NCBI GenBank assembly: GCA_031200235.1
Contig: CP133595.1
Location: 1,322,877-1,386,876, forward strand
DNA length: 64,000 bases
Direction of reading: 5' to 3'
From: Cuniculiplasma divulgatum
GTDB lineage: Archaea > Thermoplasmatota > Thermoplasmata > Thermoplasmatales > Thermoplasmataceae
The translations under genes were made by a program, and so were the position numbers. The notes under the pieces were generated by a model. That model was not told where the DNA came from, did not search any database, and saw nothing but the letters and a program-made list of their open reading frames with translations. How positions within the stretch are numbered: the first letter of the stretch is position 1; each line of letters begins with the position of its first letter. Of the stretch, positions 16,638 through 24,905 are shown in pieces.

Positions 16638-16940
16638 ATGGTAGGAAAGGGTACATACAGGACAAAGGAGGAGAAGGCAAGGATCGTCATGGAAGTCCTG
16701 TCCAATTCGTCCACAATATCAGAGATCTGCAGGAAGTACAATGTTGCCTCATCCGCACTGTACAGGTGGAGGGATGAATTCATTGCAGGAGGCACAGCTG
16801 CAATGGATCATGGCAGATCCACCGTTGAAGCATCCCTCCTCAAGGAGATAAACGAACTCAAGGGCATAATCGGGGAACTGACAATAGCAAACGAAACTCT
16901 AAAAAAAATTCAAGCCACAAGGAGAGGTGGGAAGCCATGA
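16638..16940 (+). CDS. IS3 transposase OrfA (helix-turn-helix subunit)
   Basis: The 100-residue protein has an N-terminal helix-turn-helix (TKEEKARIVMEVLS to CRKYNVASSALYRWRDEF) and a C-terminal leucine-zipper-like helix (LLKEINELKGIIGELTIANETL), as usual for IS3 OrfA. It contains an A8 run at 16901-16908 read as CTA AAA AAA, a correctly phased site for a -1 ribosomal frameshift into orfB. Its TGA overlaps the orfB ATG. Confidence 0.92.
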   Translation: MVGKGTYRTKEEKARIVMEVLSNSSTISEICRKYNVASSALYRWRDEFIAGGTAAMDHGRSTVEASLLKEINELKGIIGELTIANETLKKIQATRRGGKP

Positions 16941-17809
16941 CTGAGCTCATTGCAAATGGCCTTTCCAAATCCAGATCAGCTTCCCTTACAGGCATTTCCA
17001 GATCCATGATATATTACAGGCACAGGGAAAGGAAACCAGAATACGATGCTGATCTGGAAAGACGCATTTCCGGTATTGTGGAGGAAAGGCCATCATACGG
17101 CACAAGGAGGGTGGCAGCAATGATCCGCCGCTCCGGTTTCAGGATCGGCAGGAACCGTGTACGAAGACATATGCGCCACATGAACCTTATTGCAGCACAT
17201 AAGAAGGCTCACAGGAAACATGTGCCCAGGGCAATCGTTGTTGCCAGACCCAACATCATGTGGGAGACGGATTTCACAAAGATATACATTGACAGCGAGG
17301 GGTGGATATATTTCACCGCATACCTTGATCTCTGCTCAAGGAAGATAAAGGGATATCTCGTATCCCGTATGTCCCGAACAGCTGAAATGATGGAGGCTCT
17401 TGACAATGCATTACTTGGTACGTTCCCTGATATGAATGTGACCGGTCTTATCATACGATCGGATAACGGCTCTCAGTTAACGTCATCTGGTTACGAGAAG
17501 CATCTCAGAACACTGGGGATAAAGCATGAGACAATACACGCACATACCCCTGAGGAGGATGGCCACATTGAATCATACTTCGGGAGATTCAAGGATGACT
17601 ACATATATACAAGGGAATTTGTCAGCCTTGAGGACTTCCGGAAGCATATTGAATGGGCTGTATCCGACTACAATACAAAGAGACCGCACTCATCATTGAA
17701 TTATATGACACCGGAAGAGTTTGAATCCGCAATATTGAATGAAGATTTCAAAAAGAAGTGGTTAGAAAAGGAAACTGGGAGGTACAAACATGTTGAATTA
17801 CTCGAGTGA
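16937..17809 (+). CDS. IS3 transposase OrfB (DDE integrase subunit)
   Basis: The 290-residue rve-fold protein carries the DDE residues: Asp in WETDFTKIYID, Asp in IIRSDNGSQLTS and Glu in GHIESYFGRFKDD, with RPHSSLNYMTPEEF near the end. An N-terminal HTH_21-like region (RRISGIVEERPSYGTRRV) is present. It overlaps orfA by ATGA. The frame stays open upstream to the A8 run, so an OrfAB fusion by -1 frameshifting, the usual active IS3 enzyme, is possible as well as re-initiation at the ATG. Confidence 0.93.
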   Translation: MTELIANGLSKSRSASLTGISRSMIYYRHRERKPEYDADLERRISGIVEERPSYGTRRVAAMIRRSGFRIGRNRVRRHMRHMNLIAAHKKAHRKHVPRAIVVARPNIMWETDFTKIYIDSEGWIYFTAYLDLCSRKIKGYLVSRMSRTAEMMEALDNALLGTFPDMNVTGLIIRSDNGSQLTSSGYEKHLRTLGIKHETIHAHTPEEDGHIESYFGRFKDDYIYTREFVSLEDFRKHIEWAVSDYNTKRPHSSLNYMTPEEFESAILNEDFKKKWLEKETGRYKHVELLE

Positions 17810-18024
17810 ACTCAGAAAACTGTCTGAAGGAAGTGGGTCCAGATCACCACTCTTTCCTTATTTCCTTCCTTATGGCTATCTGTTCCTCGGTCTCTTTCTT
17901 AGGCTGTTCTTTTGCCATATGATAAAATTCAAATGCGTTATTTAAACCGTATTTTACTGGTTTTGGACAATTTTATTGTTTCCATTGACAATAAATTTTT
18001 AATTTGCCTGACCTTGATCAACCA

Positions 18025-18651
18025 GTGGAACATTATAACTCTAAAAAGGCAGCTGAAGATTATCATAGGGTATTCACCAAAGATGCTGACAATCCAGAAT
18101 CAAAGAGAAAAGCAATTCAAAGATACGTGAAGTTCACATCAAAATTGAAACAAGGAGGCCACATTCTGGATGCGGGTTGTGGCACTGGCAGATTTGTGCC
18201 TTATTTTGTCAAGAATGGTTTCACAGTTACAGGTGTGGACAGCTCAAGCTCAATGATTGAGTTAGCTTCCAAGAACAATCCAATGGCTGAATTCAAGGTC
18301 ATGGATATACGCCACCTGGATTTTGTGTCTAATTACTTTGATGGTGTATGGAATATTGCAACCTTGCTTCATTTGGATGAGTCTGGTGTCAAACTTGCAC
18401 TGCAAGAATTTAAGAGAGTTTTGAAGGTTAATGGAATCCTGTATATTGCCACAAGAACAAAAGACAAGAGCATAAGCATTATAGAAGAGTCAACGGAAGG
18501 GGGAAAGATGGTTGTAAATTACTATTCACCTGACAAGTTGCGGGAGTTGTTAGCGAATTCGGGTTTCGAAATAATAGAAATCAACGTTGAACCAGATGAT
18601 TACTCAAGGCCGTTCGATTATGCCTTTGTACTTGCCATACCCTCAACTTGA
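18025..18651 (+). CDS. Class I SAM-dependent methyltransferase
   Basis: Predicted small-molecule methyltransferase of about 208 residues. Motif I is HILDAGCGTGRFV, the acidic end of strand 2 is VDSSSSM, and a DIRHLDFVSNYFDGVW segment follows. A GTG at 18025 is chosen because an AATAAATTTTT TATA-like element lies about 25-30 nt before it, which suits a leaderless start; a TTG at 18004 in the same frame is the alternative. It is divergent from the small gene broken by IS3. Substrate unknown. Confidence 0.82.
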   Translation: MEHYNSKKAAEDYHRVFTKDADNPESKRKAIQRYVKFTSKLKQGGHILDAGCGTGRFVPYFVKNGFTVTGVDSSSSMIELASKNNPMAEFKVMDIRHLDFVSNYFDGVWNIATLLHLDESGVKLALQEFKRVLKVNGILYIATRTKDKSISIIEESTEGGKMVVNYYSPDKLRELLANSGFEIIEINVEPDDYSRPFDYAFVLAIPST

Positions 18652-18874
18652 GATATTGATGAAAGAAATTGTAGTCTTGTACGAACTGCTTCGAAGTCGC
18701 CATTAAATCCCTATTCCAACTTTATTTAATTCTATTTAAATTTATTAACACAATTTCTTTCAAGCTGGTCTAATCCCAAACTCTCCCACATTTAAAATCA
18801 AGAGATGGATACTTTCCTGCAATCCTATAAAATTCCAACCAAGAAAATACTCATAAAAGTAAACTGGAACCAAG

Positions 18875-18948
18875 CGGGTCCGAGGGGGTTCGAACCCCCG
18901 ACCTATGGATTAAGAGTCCATCGCTCTACCTAGCTAAGCTACGGACCC
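18875..18948 (-). tRNA. tRNA-Lys (CUU)
   Basis: Minus-strand cloverleaf: acceptor GGGTCCG/CGGACCC, T arm GGGGG TTCGAAC CCCC, anticodon loop CTCTTAA with CTT at 18912-18914, discriminator G at 18875. No intron. It is divergent from the ribosomal operon promoter. Confidence 0.95.
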
Positions 18949-19015
18949 AGCCATTCCGAATATTTTATCAGCATTTATAACTTATCGTGCCCAGTAGAAA
19001 TTTGCTTCAATAAAC

Positions 19016-19144
19016 ATTTAAATAGCTTTTTAGGTTTACCCGATACTTTAACCATACACAATGGGCAATGCAATAATCGCATCCCAGTGAAGTTGGCAAA
19101 ATTCTGTCCAACTCCTATGTGTAACGGTCGTAGGTGATAAAAAA
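19016..19144 (+). promoter_or_regulatory. Promoter and long leader of the ribosomal super-operon
   Basis: A TATA-like TTTAAATAG at 19016-19024 would place the transcript start near 19045, leaving a leader of about 100 nt before rpl3. Inside it are a complete small open frame at 19061-19090 (ATG, eight codons, TGA; MGNAIIASQ) and a 6-bp hairpin AGTTGG/CCAACT at 19091-19113. These could sense translation or bind a ribosomal protein for feedback control; no experiment-based link is known to me. Confidence 0.55.
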
Positions 19145-20134
19145 ATGGCAACACCGCATCACCCCAGACGGGGGTCTATGGGATACTACCCTAGGGTACG
19201 TTCGAAGAGAATGCAAGGCGATATCAGGAGTTGGCCTGAGGTCGATGGAAATGTCAGGATTCAGGCATTTGCAGGATACAAGGTCGGCATGACACACGTG
19301 GAAATGACTGATTACAGAAAATTCAGCACCACAGCCGGTCAAACAATAGCTGCTCCGGTTACTGTGGTGGAAGTTCCGCCTCTGACTGTCGCAGGCATAA
19401 GGTATTATGATGAAACAGAACTTGGCCTGTCAATAGTTTCTGAAAAATGGGCAGAAAACCAGGATAAGGAAATTTTCAGAAGAATTACAAAACAGACCGA
19501 AAAGAAAGACCATCCAATGGTAACCGAGGTTTCCGAAGTCAGGTTCATAGTTCACACAAATCCGAAGCTGGTAAGCGGGGTACCGTCCAAGGTCCCGGAT
19601 ATCTTTGAAGTGAGGATCGTAGGCGGGGACGTCAAAGCAAGGATGGCTTATGCTGAAGAGCATCTCGGCAAAGAGCTTCATTTCTCAGATTTTTCCAAGG
19701 CAGGAAATTTTGCAGACGTTATAGGGGTCACAAAAGGTAAAGGTTTTCAGGGGCACGTTAAGAGATTCGGCGTCAAGCTGCTACCAACAAAGAACAGGAA
19801 GCACAGGAGAATGATAGGTACTCTTGGTCCATGGCATCCTGACTGGGTGAGGAATACTGTACCGCAGGCCGGACAGATTGGTACTCATCAGAGAACGGCA
19901 CACAACATCAGAATTCTCAGGTATTCAAAAAACGAGGGAGATCAGGACATTAACGTCAAAGGCGGCTTCACCAATTACGGTCTCGTGAGAACAGAATATG
20001 TTCTGATCCACGGATCAGTTCCAGGAGCTGCAAAGAGACTTATCAAATTCAGAGACCCAGCAAGGCAGAAAACTCCGTCAGTGGAGAACCTGACCATTAG
20101 CTACGTCTCCAAGGAATCAAAGCAGGGTGATTAA
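19145..20134 (+). CDS. rpl3: Large-subunit ribosomal protein uL3
   Basis: Core 60S-type protein near the peptidyl-transferase centre; first gene of the super-operon. The 329 residues match archaeal L3. Family features are the N-terminal HHPRRGSMGYYPR, the internal GVTKGKGFQGHVKRFGVK segment, and GTLGPWHPDWVRNTVPQAGQ with the histidine that is methylated in eukaryotes. The ATG at 19145 follows a GGTGAT sequence by 7 nt. The rpl4 start overlaps its last codons. Confidence 0.98.
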   Translation: MATPHHPRRGSMGYYPRVRSKRMQGDIRSWPEVDGNVRIQAFAGYKVGMTHVEMTDYRKFSTTAGQTIAAPVTVVEVPPLTVAGIRYYDETELGLSIVSEKWAENQDKEIFRRITKQTEKKDHPMVTEVSEVRFIVHTNPKLVSGVPSKVPDIFEVRIVGGDVKARMAYAEEHLGKELHFSDFSKAGNFADVIGVTKGKGFQGHVKRFGVKLLPTKNRKHRRMIGTLGPWHPDWVRNTVPQAGQIGTHQRTAHNIRILRYSKNEGDQDINVKGGFTNYGLVRTEYVLIHGSVPGAAKRLIKFRDPARQKTPSVENLTISYVSKESKQGD

Positions 20135-20894
20135 ACTGAAAGTAAATTTATATGATACAGATGGAGAAATAAAGGGAGAAATGTCACTTCCTGCAGTATT
20201 CGATACACAGTTGAGGCAGGACCTGATCAGGAAGGCCTTCAGGGCCATAACACTCTCACTCAGACAGCCGTATGGCTCATACCCTCTTGCAGGAATGAGG
20301 AGAGTTGGGCAGAACGCAGGACCCGGTCATGGAACTGCAAGGATACCAAGAACATCTGGTTCCTCACGTGCAGTTCTTCTTGCCAGTTTCGTAGGCGGAA
20401 AGAGCGCACACTCACCCAGAACTGCAAAGGTTCTTTTCAAGGGCATAAACTCCAAGGAGAGAAAGCTGGCGAGAATGAGCGCAATAGCAATGACTGCATC
20501 AAGGGAATACGTCAGGAAACGTGGGCATGTCGTTTCGGAAGAAGTGACTCTTCCGGTTGTAGTCAAGAATGAAATTGAAAACATCAAGAAGACCAAGGAT
20601 GCGGCTGAAACTCTCAAAAACCTTGGGCTATACGATGATGTAATCAGGGCCAAGGGGGGCATCAAGATAAGGGCAGGCCGTGGCAAGATGAGGGGAAGAA
20701 CATACAGGGAACCAAAGAGCATACTCATAGTTGGTTCATCAAAGGAAAAACTCAGGGCGTTCTCCACACTTCCTGGCGTAGAGGTTGTATCAACTCACGG
20801 GCTCAGCATAAGGAAGCTGGCACCAGGTGGAGATGGTGGAAGATTGACACTCTTCACTGAATCAGCAATAAAGACTCTGGAGGAGATGGAGTAA
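20127..20894 (+). CDS. rpl4: Large-subunit ribosomal protein uL4
   Basis: Assembly and exit-tunnel protein, 255 residues as in archaea. The family core GAGHGTARIPR-like segment reads GPGHGTARIPRTSG, followed by GGKSAHSP and the C-terminal RAGRGKMRGRTYR stretch. The start is GTG at 20127, overlapping the rpl3 stop by 8 nt; the protein then reads MIKLKVNLYDTDG. Its stop shares an A with the rpl23 ATG (TAATG), which implies coupled translation. Confidence 0.97.
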   Translation: MIKLKVNLYDTDGEIKGEMSLPAVFDTQLRQDLIRKAFRAITLSLRQPYGSYPLAGMRRVGQNAGPGHGTARIPRTSGSSRAVLLASFVGGKSAHSPRTAKVLFKGINSKERKLARMSAIAMTASREYVRKRGHVVSEEVTLPVVVKNEIENIKKTKDAAETLKNLGLYDDVIRAKGGIKIRAGRGKMRGRTYREPKSILIVGSSKEKLRAFSTLPGVEVVSTHGLSIRKLAPGGDGGRLTLFTESAIKTLEEME

Positions 20895-21145
20895 TGGAAG
20901 ACATCATAATCAGACCAATAGCGACAGAAAAAACCATGCTGCAGCTTGAAAAGGAAAATAAAATTGCATTCATAGTCCACAGGAAGAGCAGGAAAGCAGA
21001 TGTCAAGAAAGAGGTCGAGGAAAAATTTTCAGTAAAGGTCACAGACGTAAATATGATCATTACGAAAAATGGCAAAAAGGCCATTGTGACCCTTTCAAAG
21101 GAATTCTCTGCAGATGAGATCGCAGGGAGGATAGGAATATTCTGA
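20894..21145 (+). CDS. rpl23: Large-subunit ribosomal protein uL23
   Basis: An 83-residue exit-site protein that docks SRP and nascent-chain factors. The archaeal L23 pattern is clear: IIRPIATEKTMLQLE, then IAFIVHRKSRKADVKKEVEE and VTDVNMIITKNGKKAIVTL. It begins within the rpl4 stop (TAATG) and is followed after 8 nt by rpl2 behind a GAGGTGA site. Confidence 0.97.
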   Translation: MEDIIIRPIATEKTMLQLEKENKIAFIVHRKSRKADVKKEVEEKFSVKVTDVNMIITKNGKKAIVTLSKEFSADEIAGRIGIF

Positions 21146-21153
21146 GGTGAAAT

Positions 21154-21846
21154 ATGGGAAAATTAATTATACCGCAAAGAAGAGGAAAGGGAGGACTTGT
21201 TTACAGAAGTCCAAGCCACAGGCATGTTGGCGAAATTAAGCTCATGCCTGAAGGCAAATACAAAGTAGAAGACGTGATACATGCACCCGGTCGTACTTCA
21301 CCGGTTCTCGTGCTCAAGGCAGAGGACGGCAGGAAGATGAATCAGATTGCCTTCAATGGTGCATACAGGGGACAGGAAATCGTCTCGGCACTGGACACAA
21401 AGGCCGAGATTGGGAACAGCATGATGCTCGGTTCAATTCCCGACGGAAGCTACATCCACAACATTGAAAGCATGCCCGGAGATGGCGGCAAGTTCTGCAG
21501 AACCGCAGGCTCAAGTGCCCTGGTCGTAACTCACGGAGAGAAAGTCGCGGTAAAGCTGCCTTCCGGTAAGATTAAGCAGTTCCATCCTAGCTGCAGGGCC
21601 ACAATAGGTTTTGTTGCGGGATCTGGAAGCAAGGATATACCTGTTCTTAAGGCAGGAAAAAATGTCCACTACCTGCAGAGCAAGGCAAAGAGGCCCTACT
21701 CTGTAAGAGGCGTTGCAATGAACGCTGTTAACCATCCGCACGGAGGAGGAAACCATCAGCACGTTGGTAGGCCAAGCACAGTGGGAAGAGGCACACCGCC
21801 TGGAAGGAAAGTTGGAAGGCTTTCACCTAAGAGGAGGAAACAGTAA
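21154..21846 (+). CDS. rpl2: Large-subunit ribosomal protein uL2
   Basis: Peptidyl-transferase-region protein, 230 residues. It has the usual archaeal N-terminus with [16 protein letters not shown], the central [17 protein letters not shown], and the universally conserved C-terminal [18 protein letters not shown] segment with the essential histidine. A strong GAGGTGA ribosome-binding site lies 5 nt before the ATG. The stop overlaps the rps19 ATG (TAATG). Confidence 0.98.
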   Translation: MGKLIIPQRRGKGGLVYRSPSHRHVGEIKLMPEGKYKVEDVIHAPGRTSPVLVLKAEDGRKMNQIAFNGAYRGQEIVSALDTKAEIGNSMMLGSIPDGSYIHNIESMPGDGGKFCRTAGSSALVVTHGEKVAVKLPSGKIKQFHPSCRATIGFVAGSGSKDIPVLKAGKNVHYLQSKAKRPYSVRGVAMNAVNHPHGGGNHQHVGRPSTVGRGTPPGRKVGRLSPKRRKQ

Positions 21847-22304
21847 TGGCGCAGAACAGACAGGCATCAGTAAAATCCATCAAGAGAAGGGCGAGAAAGT
21901 CCCAGAAAATTGTGATGGGACGTGCAAAGGAATTCTCATACAGGGGGCTTTCGCTTGAGGAGCTGAAGGCACTCCCAATGGAGAAGTTAATGGAGGTTCT
22001 ACCCGCAAGGGCAAGAAGGACACTCAAGAGGGAAAAGAACCATGATCAGGCCGTCCTCTATGAGAATCTCTCATCACCCGATGTAACACAATACAAAACA
22101 CATGTCAGGGATGCAATAATCATCCCGTCTTTCTTCGGAAAGGTCGTAGAGGTCTACAATGGTAATTCATACGTAAAGTTCGAGATAAGACCGGAGATGC
22201 TGGGACATTACCTTGGAGAATTCGCAATGACAAGAAAGGAAGTCAAGCACTCAGGTCCAGGAGTAGGTGCTACAAGGTCTTCGAAATTCATGCCGCTGAA
22301 GTGA
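21846..22304 (+). CDS. rps19: Small-subunit ribosomal protein uS19
   Basis: Head protein of the small subunit, 152 residues, the longer archaeal form. The N-terminus has a basic RRARKSQKIVMGRAKEFSYRG segment; the C-terminal half holds the family core HVRDAIIIPSFFGKVVEVYNG and EMLGHYLGEFAMTRKEVKHSGPG. It begins within the rpl2 stop and ends 5 nt before rpl22. Confidence 0.97.
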   Translation: MAQNRQASVKSIKRRARKSQKIVMGRAKEFSYRGLSLEELKALPMEKLMEVLPARARRTLKREKNHDQAVLYENLSSPDVTQYKTHVRDAIIIPSFFGKVVEVYNGNSYVKFEIRPEMLGHYLGEFAMTRKEVKHSGPGVGATRSSKFMPLK

Positions 22305-22309
22305 TGTAA

Positions 22310-22759
22310 ATGAAAGGATATGCAATAACAGAATTTCCAGAAAGATCCGCAATTGCCAGAGTCAGGGAAGCAGATATATCCCTCAAGGATGCCGTGAATA
22401 TCGCGCATTTCCTCAGGGGAATGCCTCTTGACAGGGCAAAAAAGACTCTTGAGAGAGTAATTGCCAAACAGGAGCCGGTGCCCTATTTCAGGTACCTGGA
22501 TTCCGTTTCACATCGGAAAGGATCGGGTCCAGGCAGGTATCCAGTAAAGGCGGCAAAATCATTCCTTGAACTAGTCACAAGTGTGGAATCAAATGCAGAA
22601 TTCAAGAGCCTTGACACTGATTCAATAGTCATAAAGCACATAGCAGCATCCAAGGGCAGGATGATAAAGAAATTCACACCAAAGGCTTATGGACGAGCCG
22701 GTGCAAACTTCAAGGATCTAATAAATCTAGAAATACTGGTAGAGGAGGTCACAGAATGA
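22310..22759 (+). CDS. rpl22: Large-subunit ribosomal protein uL22
   Basis: Exit-tunnel protein of 149 residues, archaeal L22/L17e form. Recognised from [24 protein letters not shown], the [16 protein letters not shown] segment, and the tunnel-lining tail [21 protein letters not shown]. It overlaps the rps3 ATG by four nt (ATGA). Confidence 0.96.
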   Translation: MKGYAITEFPERSAIARVREADISLKDAVNIAHFLRGMPLDRAKKTLERVIAKQEPVPYFRYLDSVSHRKGSGPGRYPVKAAKSFLELVTSVESNAEFKSLDTDSIVIKHIAASKGRMIKKFTPKAYGRAGANFKDLINLEILVEEVTE

Positions 22760-23418
22760 AGGAGAGAAAATTTATACAGACGACTGTAAACAAGCTTCTG
22801 GTGACCGAATTCATCAGGAGAGAGACGGAAAGTGCGGGATTCGGTGGAATGGAGATGAAGAGGACGCCATTCGGCACGAACATCACTCTATACGTCAACA
22901 AGCCAGGCCTTGTTATCGGAAGGCGGGGAAGCAAGGTTCAGGAGATAACAGAGACACTCGAAAAGAAGTATAAGGTGGAATCTCCCCAGATCGAAGTGAA
23001 GGAAATCGACAACCCTGATCTCAACCCTCAGGTCGTTTCCAAGAAGATAGCCCTGTCCCTGGAAAAGGGATGGTCGTACAGAAAAGCCGGGAACACCTCA
23101 CTGAGAAGAGTAATGGATAGCGGGGCAAGGGGCGTAATGATAAGGATAGGTGGCAAGATATCCGGTGAAAGAGCCAGATCTCAGAAGTTCACTTTCGGAT
23201 CAATAAAGTATTCTGGTGAGCCTGCAAGGGCCGGTATGGACGTCGGGTTCTCAGCTGCAAAGATGAAGCTGGGTATCATTGGAATTTCTGTGAAGATGCT
23301 CAGGAAGGATTACAGGCTTCCAGATGATATTCACATAGAAATGAAGGCCGTTCCCAAGAAGGAAGTGGAGGTACAAGCAGATGGAAATAAGAGCGAAACA
23401 GCTAAGACAGATGAATAA
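22756..23418 (+). CDS. rps3: Small-subunit ribosomal protein uS3
   Basis: mRNA-entry protein of 220 residues with a KH type II domain: [22 protein letters not shown] contains the GxxG-type loop. The second domain has [20 protein letters not shown]. The C-terminal 38 nt overlap the rpl29 coding sequence in another frame, a longer overlap than the usual four bases in this operon, so the last dozen residues (rich in Glu, Lys, Asp) share DNA with the L29 start. Confidence 0.97.
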   Translation: MKERKFIQTTVNKLLVTEFIRRETESAGFGGMEMKRTPFGTNITLYVNKPGLVIGRRGSKVQEITETLEKKYKVESPQIEVKEIDNPDLNPQVVSKKIALSLEKGWSYRKAGNTSLRRVMDSGARGVMIRIGGKISGERARSQKFTFGSIKYSGEPARAGMDVGFSAAKMKLGIIGISVKMLRKDYRLPDDIHIEMKAVPKKEVEVQADGNKSETAKTDE

Positions 23419-23584
23419 AGAGGAAGTTGAGGAGAGACTCAATTCACTCAAGGAATCTCTCCTTAAGGAGAGGGCATCAGTTGCCATGGGCGGTGCTCCT
23501 ACGAATCCTGGAAAAATCAGGTCATTGAGGAGGCAGATAGCCAGGATAAACACCGTCCTGGAATCGGAGGCTACCAGCGAATGA
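23381..23584 (+). CDS. rpl29: Large-subunit ribosomal protein uL29
   Basis: Small helical-hairpin protein (67 residues) beside the exit tunnel. The family pattern is [22 protein letters not shown], then [25 protein letters not shown]. The start at 23381 lies inside rps3 (38-nt overlap); it is preferred over the internal Met because the first 10 residues match the family. It ends in an ATGA overlap with the aIF1 gene. Confidence 0.95.
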   Translation: MEIRAKQLRQMNKEEVEERLNSLKESLLKERASVAMGGAPTNPGKIRSLRRQIARINTVLESEATSE

Positions 23585-23880
23585 AGGACAAAAATTTCAC
23601 AGGATTGCCAAAGGAACTGCAGCCATGGGAAGGGTTTACAAGAGACAACCAGACTTTGAAAATTTCCGTCGATAAAAGAAGATACGGGAAGTTCGTCACT
23701 ATTGTGGACGGAATCGATCCTAAGTCAGAAAACATCCAGGAAATTGCCAAGGAACTTAAGAAAAAGGTTGCTTCTGGTGGCACAGTGAAGGATGGAAAGA
23801 CCATTGAACTGCAGGGAGACCACAGGAACGCCGTGAAAAAATATCTTGAAGATATGGGATTTAAGATTGAGGTCGTGTAA
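23581..23880 (+). CDS. Translation initiation factor aIF1 (SUI1 family)
   Basis: Initiation factor that monitors start-codon pairing on the small subunit. The 99-residue protein shows the SUI1 pattern YGKFVTIVDGIDP, then ELKKKVASGGTVKDGKTIELQGDHR. It starts in the rpl29 stop (ATGA) and its TAA is directly followed by the ATG of the RNase P gene. This placement in the L29-S17 interval is usual in Euryarchaeota. Confidence 0.95.
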   Translation: MKDKNFTGLPKELQPWEGFTRDNQTLKISVDKRRYGKFVTIVDGIDPKSENIQEIAKELKKKVASGGTVKDGKTIELQGDHRNAVKKYLEDMGFKIEVV

Positions 23881-24183
23881 ATGATTAGCGATTATGTTTC
23901 AGATTTCATCGGTCTAAGGGTGAAGGTAGTGAAGCATTCAAACATTAACAATGTCGGCAAGTCCGGCACAGTGGTGAGAGAAAGCGCCAGAATGATCTCC
24001 ATAAGCGAGGTCAAGAGGATCATCCAGATACCCAAGGCCACAGCTGAATTCAGCATGGAAAACGGCACCAGGGCATTCAACATCATTGGAGATGCTGTTG
24101 TGATGAGACCTGAAGAGCGTCTGAAAAACTACAGGAAAATAGCAAAGAATTTGCGAATCGGGAGAGGTGATAAACATTACTAA
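23881..24183 (+). CDS. rnp1: RNase P protein component 1 (Rpp29/Pop4)
   Basis: Protein subunit of the ribonucleoprotein that matures tRNA 5' ends. The 100-residue Sm-like barrel is recognised from YVSDFIGLRVKVVKHSN, GKSGTVVRESARMI and GDAVVMRPEERLKNYRK. It abuts the aIF1 stop with no gap and overlaps the GTG start of rps17 by 17 nt. Confidence 0.94.
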   Translation: MISDYVSDFIGLRVKVVKHSNINNVGKSGTVVRESARMISISEVKRIIQIPKATAEFSMENGTRAFNIIGDAVVMRPEERLKNYRKIAKNLRIGRGDKHY

Positions 24184-24502
24184 CAATATTGGGCTTGATG
24201 TTGTTCCGCCAAAGGAAGAGTGTCATGACAGGAAGTGTCCTTTCCATGGGGAACTCAAGGTCAGAGGGCAGGTTATCACTGGAATAGTGGAATCTGCATC
24301 CATGATCAAGAGTGCAACAGTGGTTAAGGAATACAAGAGATACATAAAGAAGTTCGAGAGGAAGGAGACAAAATTCTCCAGATACCATGCGCATGTCCCG
24401 GACTGCATTAAGTTGCAGCCTGGAGACCAGGTGAAGATAGCAGAATGCAGGAAACTGGGAAAGACAATTTCCTTCGTAGTAGTTGAAAAGGTGAATCAAT
24501 GA
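24167..24502 (+). CDS. rps17: Small-subunit ribosomal protein uS17
   Basis: rRNA-binding OB-fold protein of 111 residues. The archaeal N-terminal extension VVPPKEECHDRKCPFHGEL is present, followed by VRGQVITGIVESASMIKSATV and the core RYHAHVPDCIKLQPGDQVKIAECR. The start is GTG at 24167 within the RNase P gene. It ends in an ATGA overlap with rpl14. Confidence 0.95.
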   Translation: MINITNNIGLDVVPPKEECHDRKCPFHGELKVRGQVITGIVESASMIKSATVVKEYKRYIKKFERKETKFSRYHAHVPDCIKLQPGDQVKIAECRKLGKTISFVVVEKVNQ

Positions 24503-24897
24503 AGGGTATAGCAGGAAGACAGCACAGAGGATTGCCACTGGGTGCCGTGATGCCGTGCTCTGATAACAGTGGGGCAAAAATAATCAGCCTCATTGACGTG
24601 AAAGCCTACCATGGCGTGGCATCCAGAATACCGGCCGCAGGAGTGGGCGACATGTTCATAGCAAGCGTTAAGAAGGGAACTCCAGAAATGAGAAGCAAAG
24701 TTGTCTATGCGGTGGTCATACGGCAGAGAAGACCCTACAGAAGACCTGATGGGACCATGATACAGTTTGACGAAAATGCAGCTGTGCTTGTTACTCCGGA
24801 GGGAGAAGTGCGGGGTTCTGAGATAAAGGGACCTGTTGCCAGGGAAGCAGCAGAGAGATGGCCAAGGATAGCGGCCATCGCTTCCACAATAGTTTGA
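24499..24897 (+). CDS. rpl14: Large-subunit ribosomal protein uL14
   Basis: Subunit-interface protein of 132 residues. Signature segments are LPLGAVMPCSDNSGAKIISLI, GVGDMFIASVKKGTPEMR, and IRQRRPYRRPDGTMIQFDENAAV. It starts in the rps17 stop and is followed after 8 nt by rpl24 behind GAGGTGA. Confidence 0.97.
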   Translation: MKGIAGRQHRGLPLGAVMPCSDNSGAKIISLIDVKAYHGVASRIPAAGVGDMFIASVKKGTPEMRSKVVYAVVIRQRRPYRRPDGTMIQFDENAAVLVTPEGEVRGSEIKGPVAREAAERWPRIAAIASTIV

Positions 24898-24905
24898 GGT
24901 GAAAA

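Larger units (their letters stand above)
16526..17846. mobile_element. IS3-family insertion sequence with 5-bp target duplication
   Basis: The element is 1321 bp with TG...CA ends. The left end begins TGTACTGGATCCAA and the right end, read inward, begins TGATCTGGACCCAC; both inverted repeats then share TTCAGACAG. CCACT occurs immediately outside both ends (16521-16525 and 17847-17851), a clean target duplication that points to recent insertion. It carries overlapping orfA and orfB. Confidence 0.92.
16392..17918 (-). pseudogene. Small helical protein gene split by the IS3 insertion
   Basis: Removing the IS3 element and one copy of its CCACT target repeat joins 17918-17852 to 16525-16392 in frame and gives a 66-residue protein that starts MAKEQPKKETEEQ, crosses the junction at EIRKEWSSMEPK, and ends SNLSKHFDKK. 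It is charged and helical; no family is recognised. A TATA-like GGTTTAAATAAC lies about 25 nt before the ATG at 17918. The insertion leaves a 24-residue N-terminal piece and an unpromoted C-terminal piece. Confidence 0.8.
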
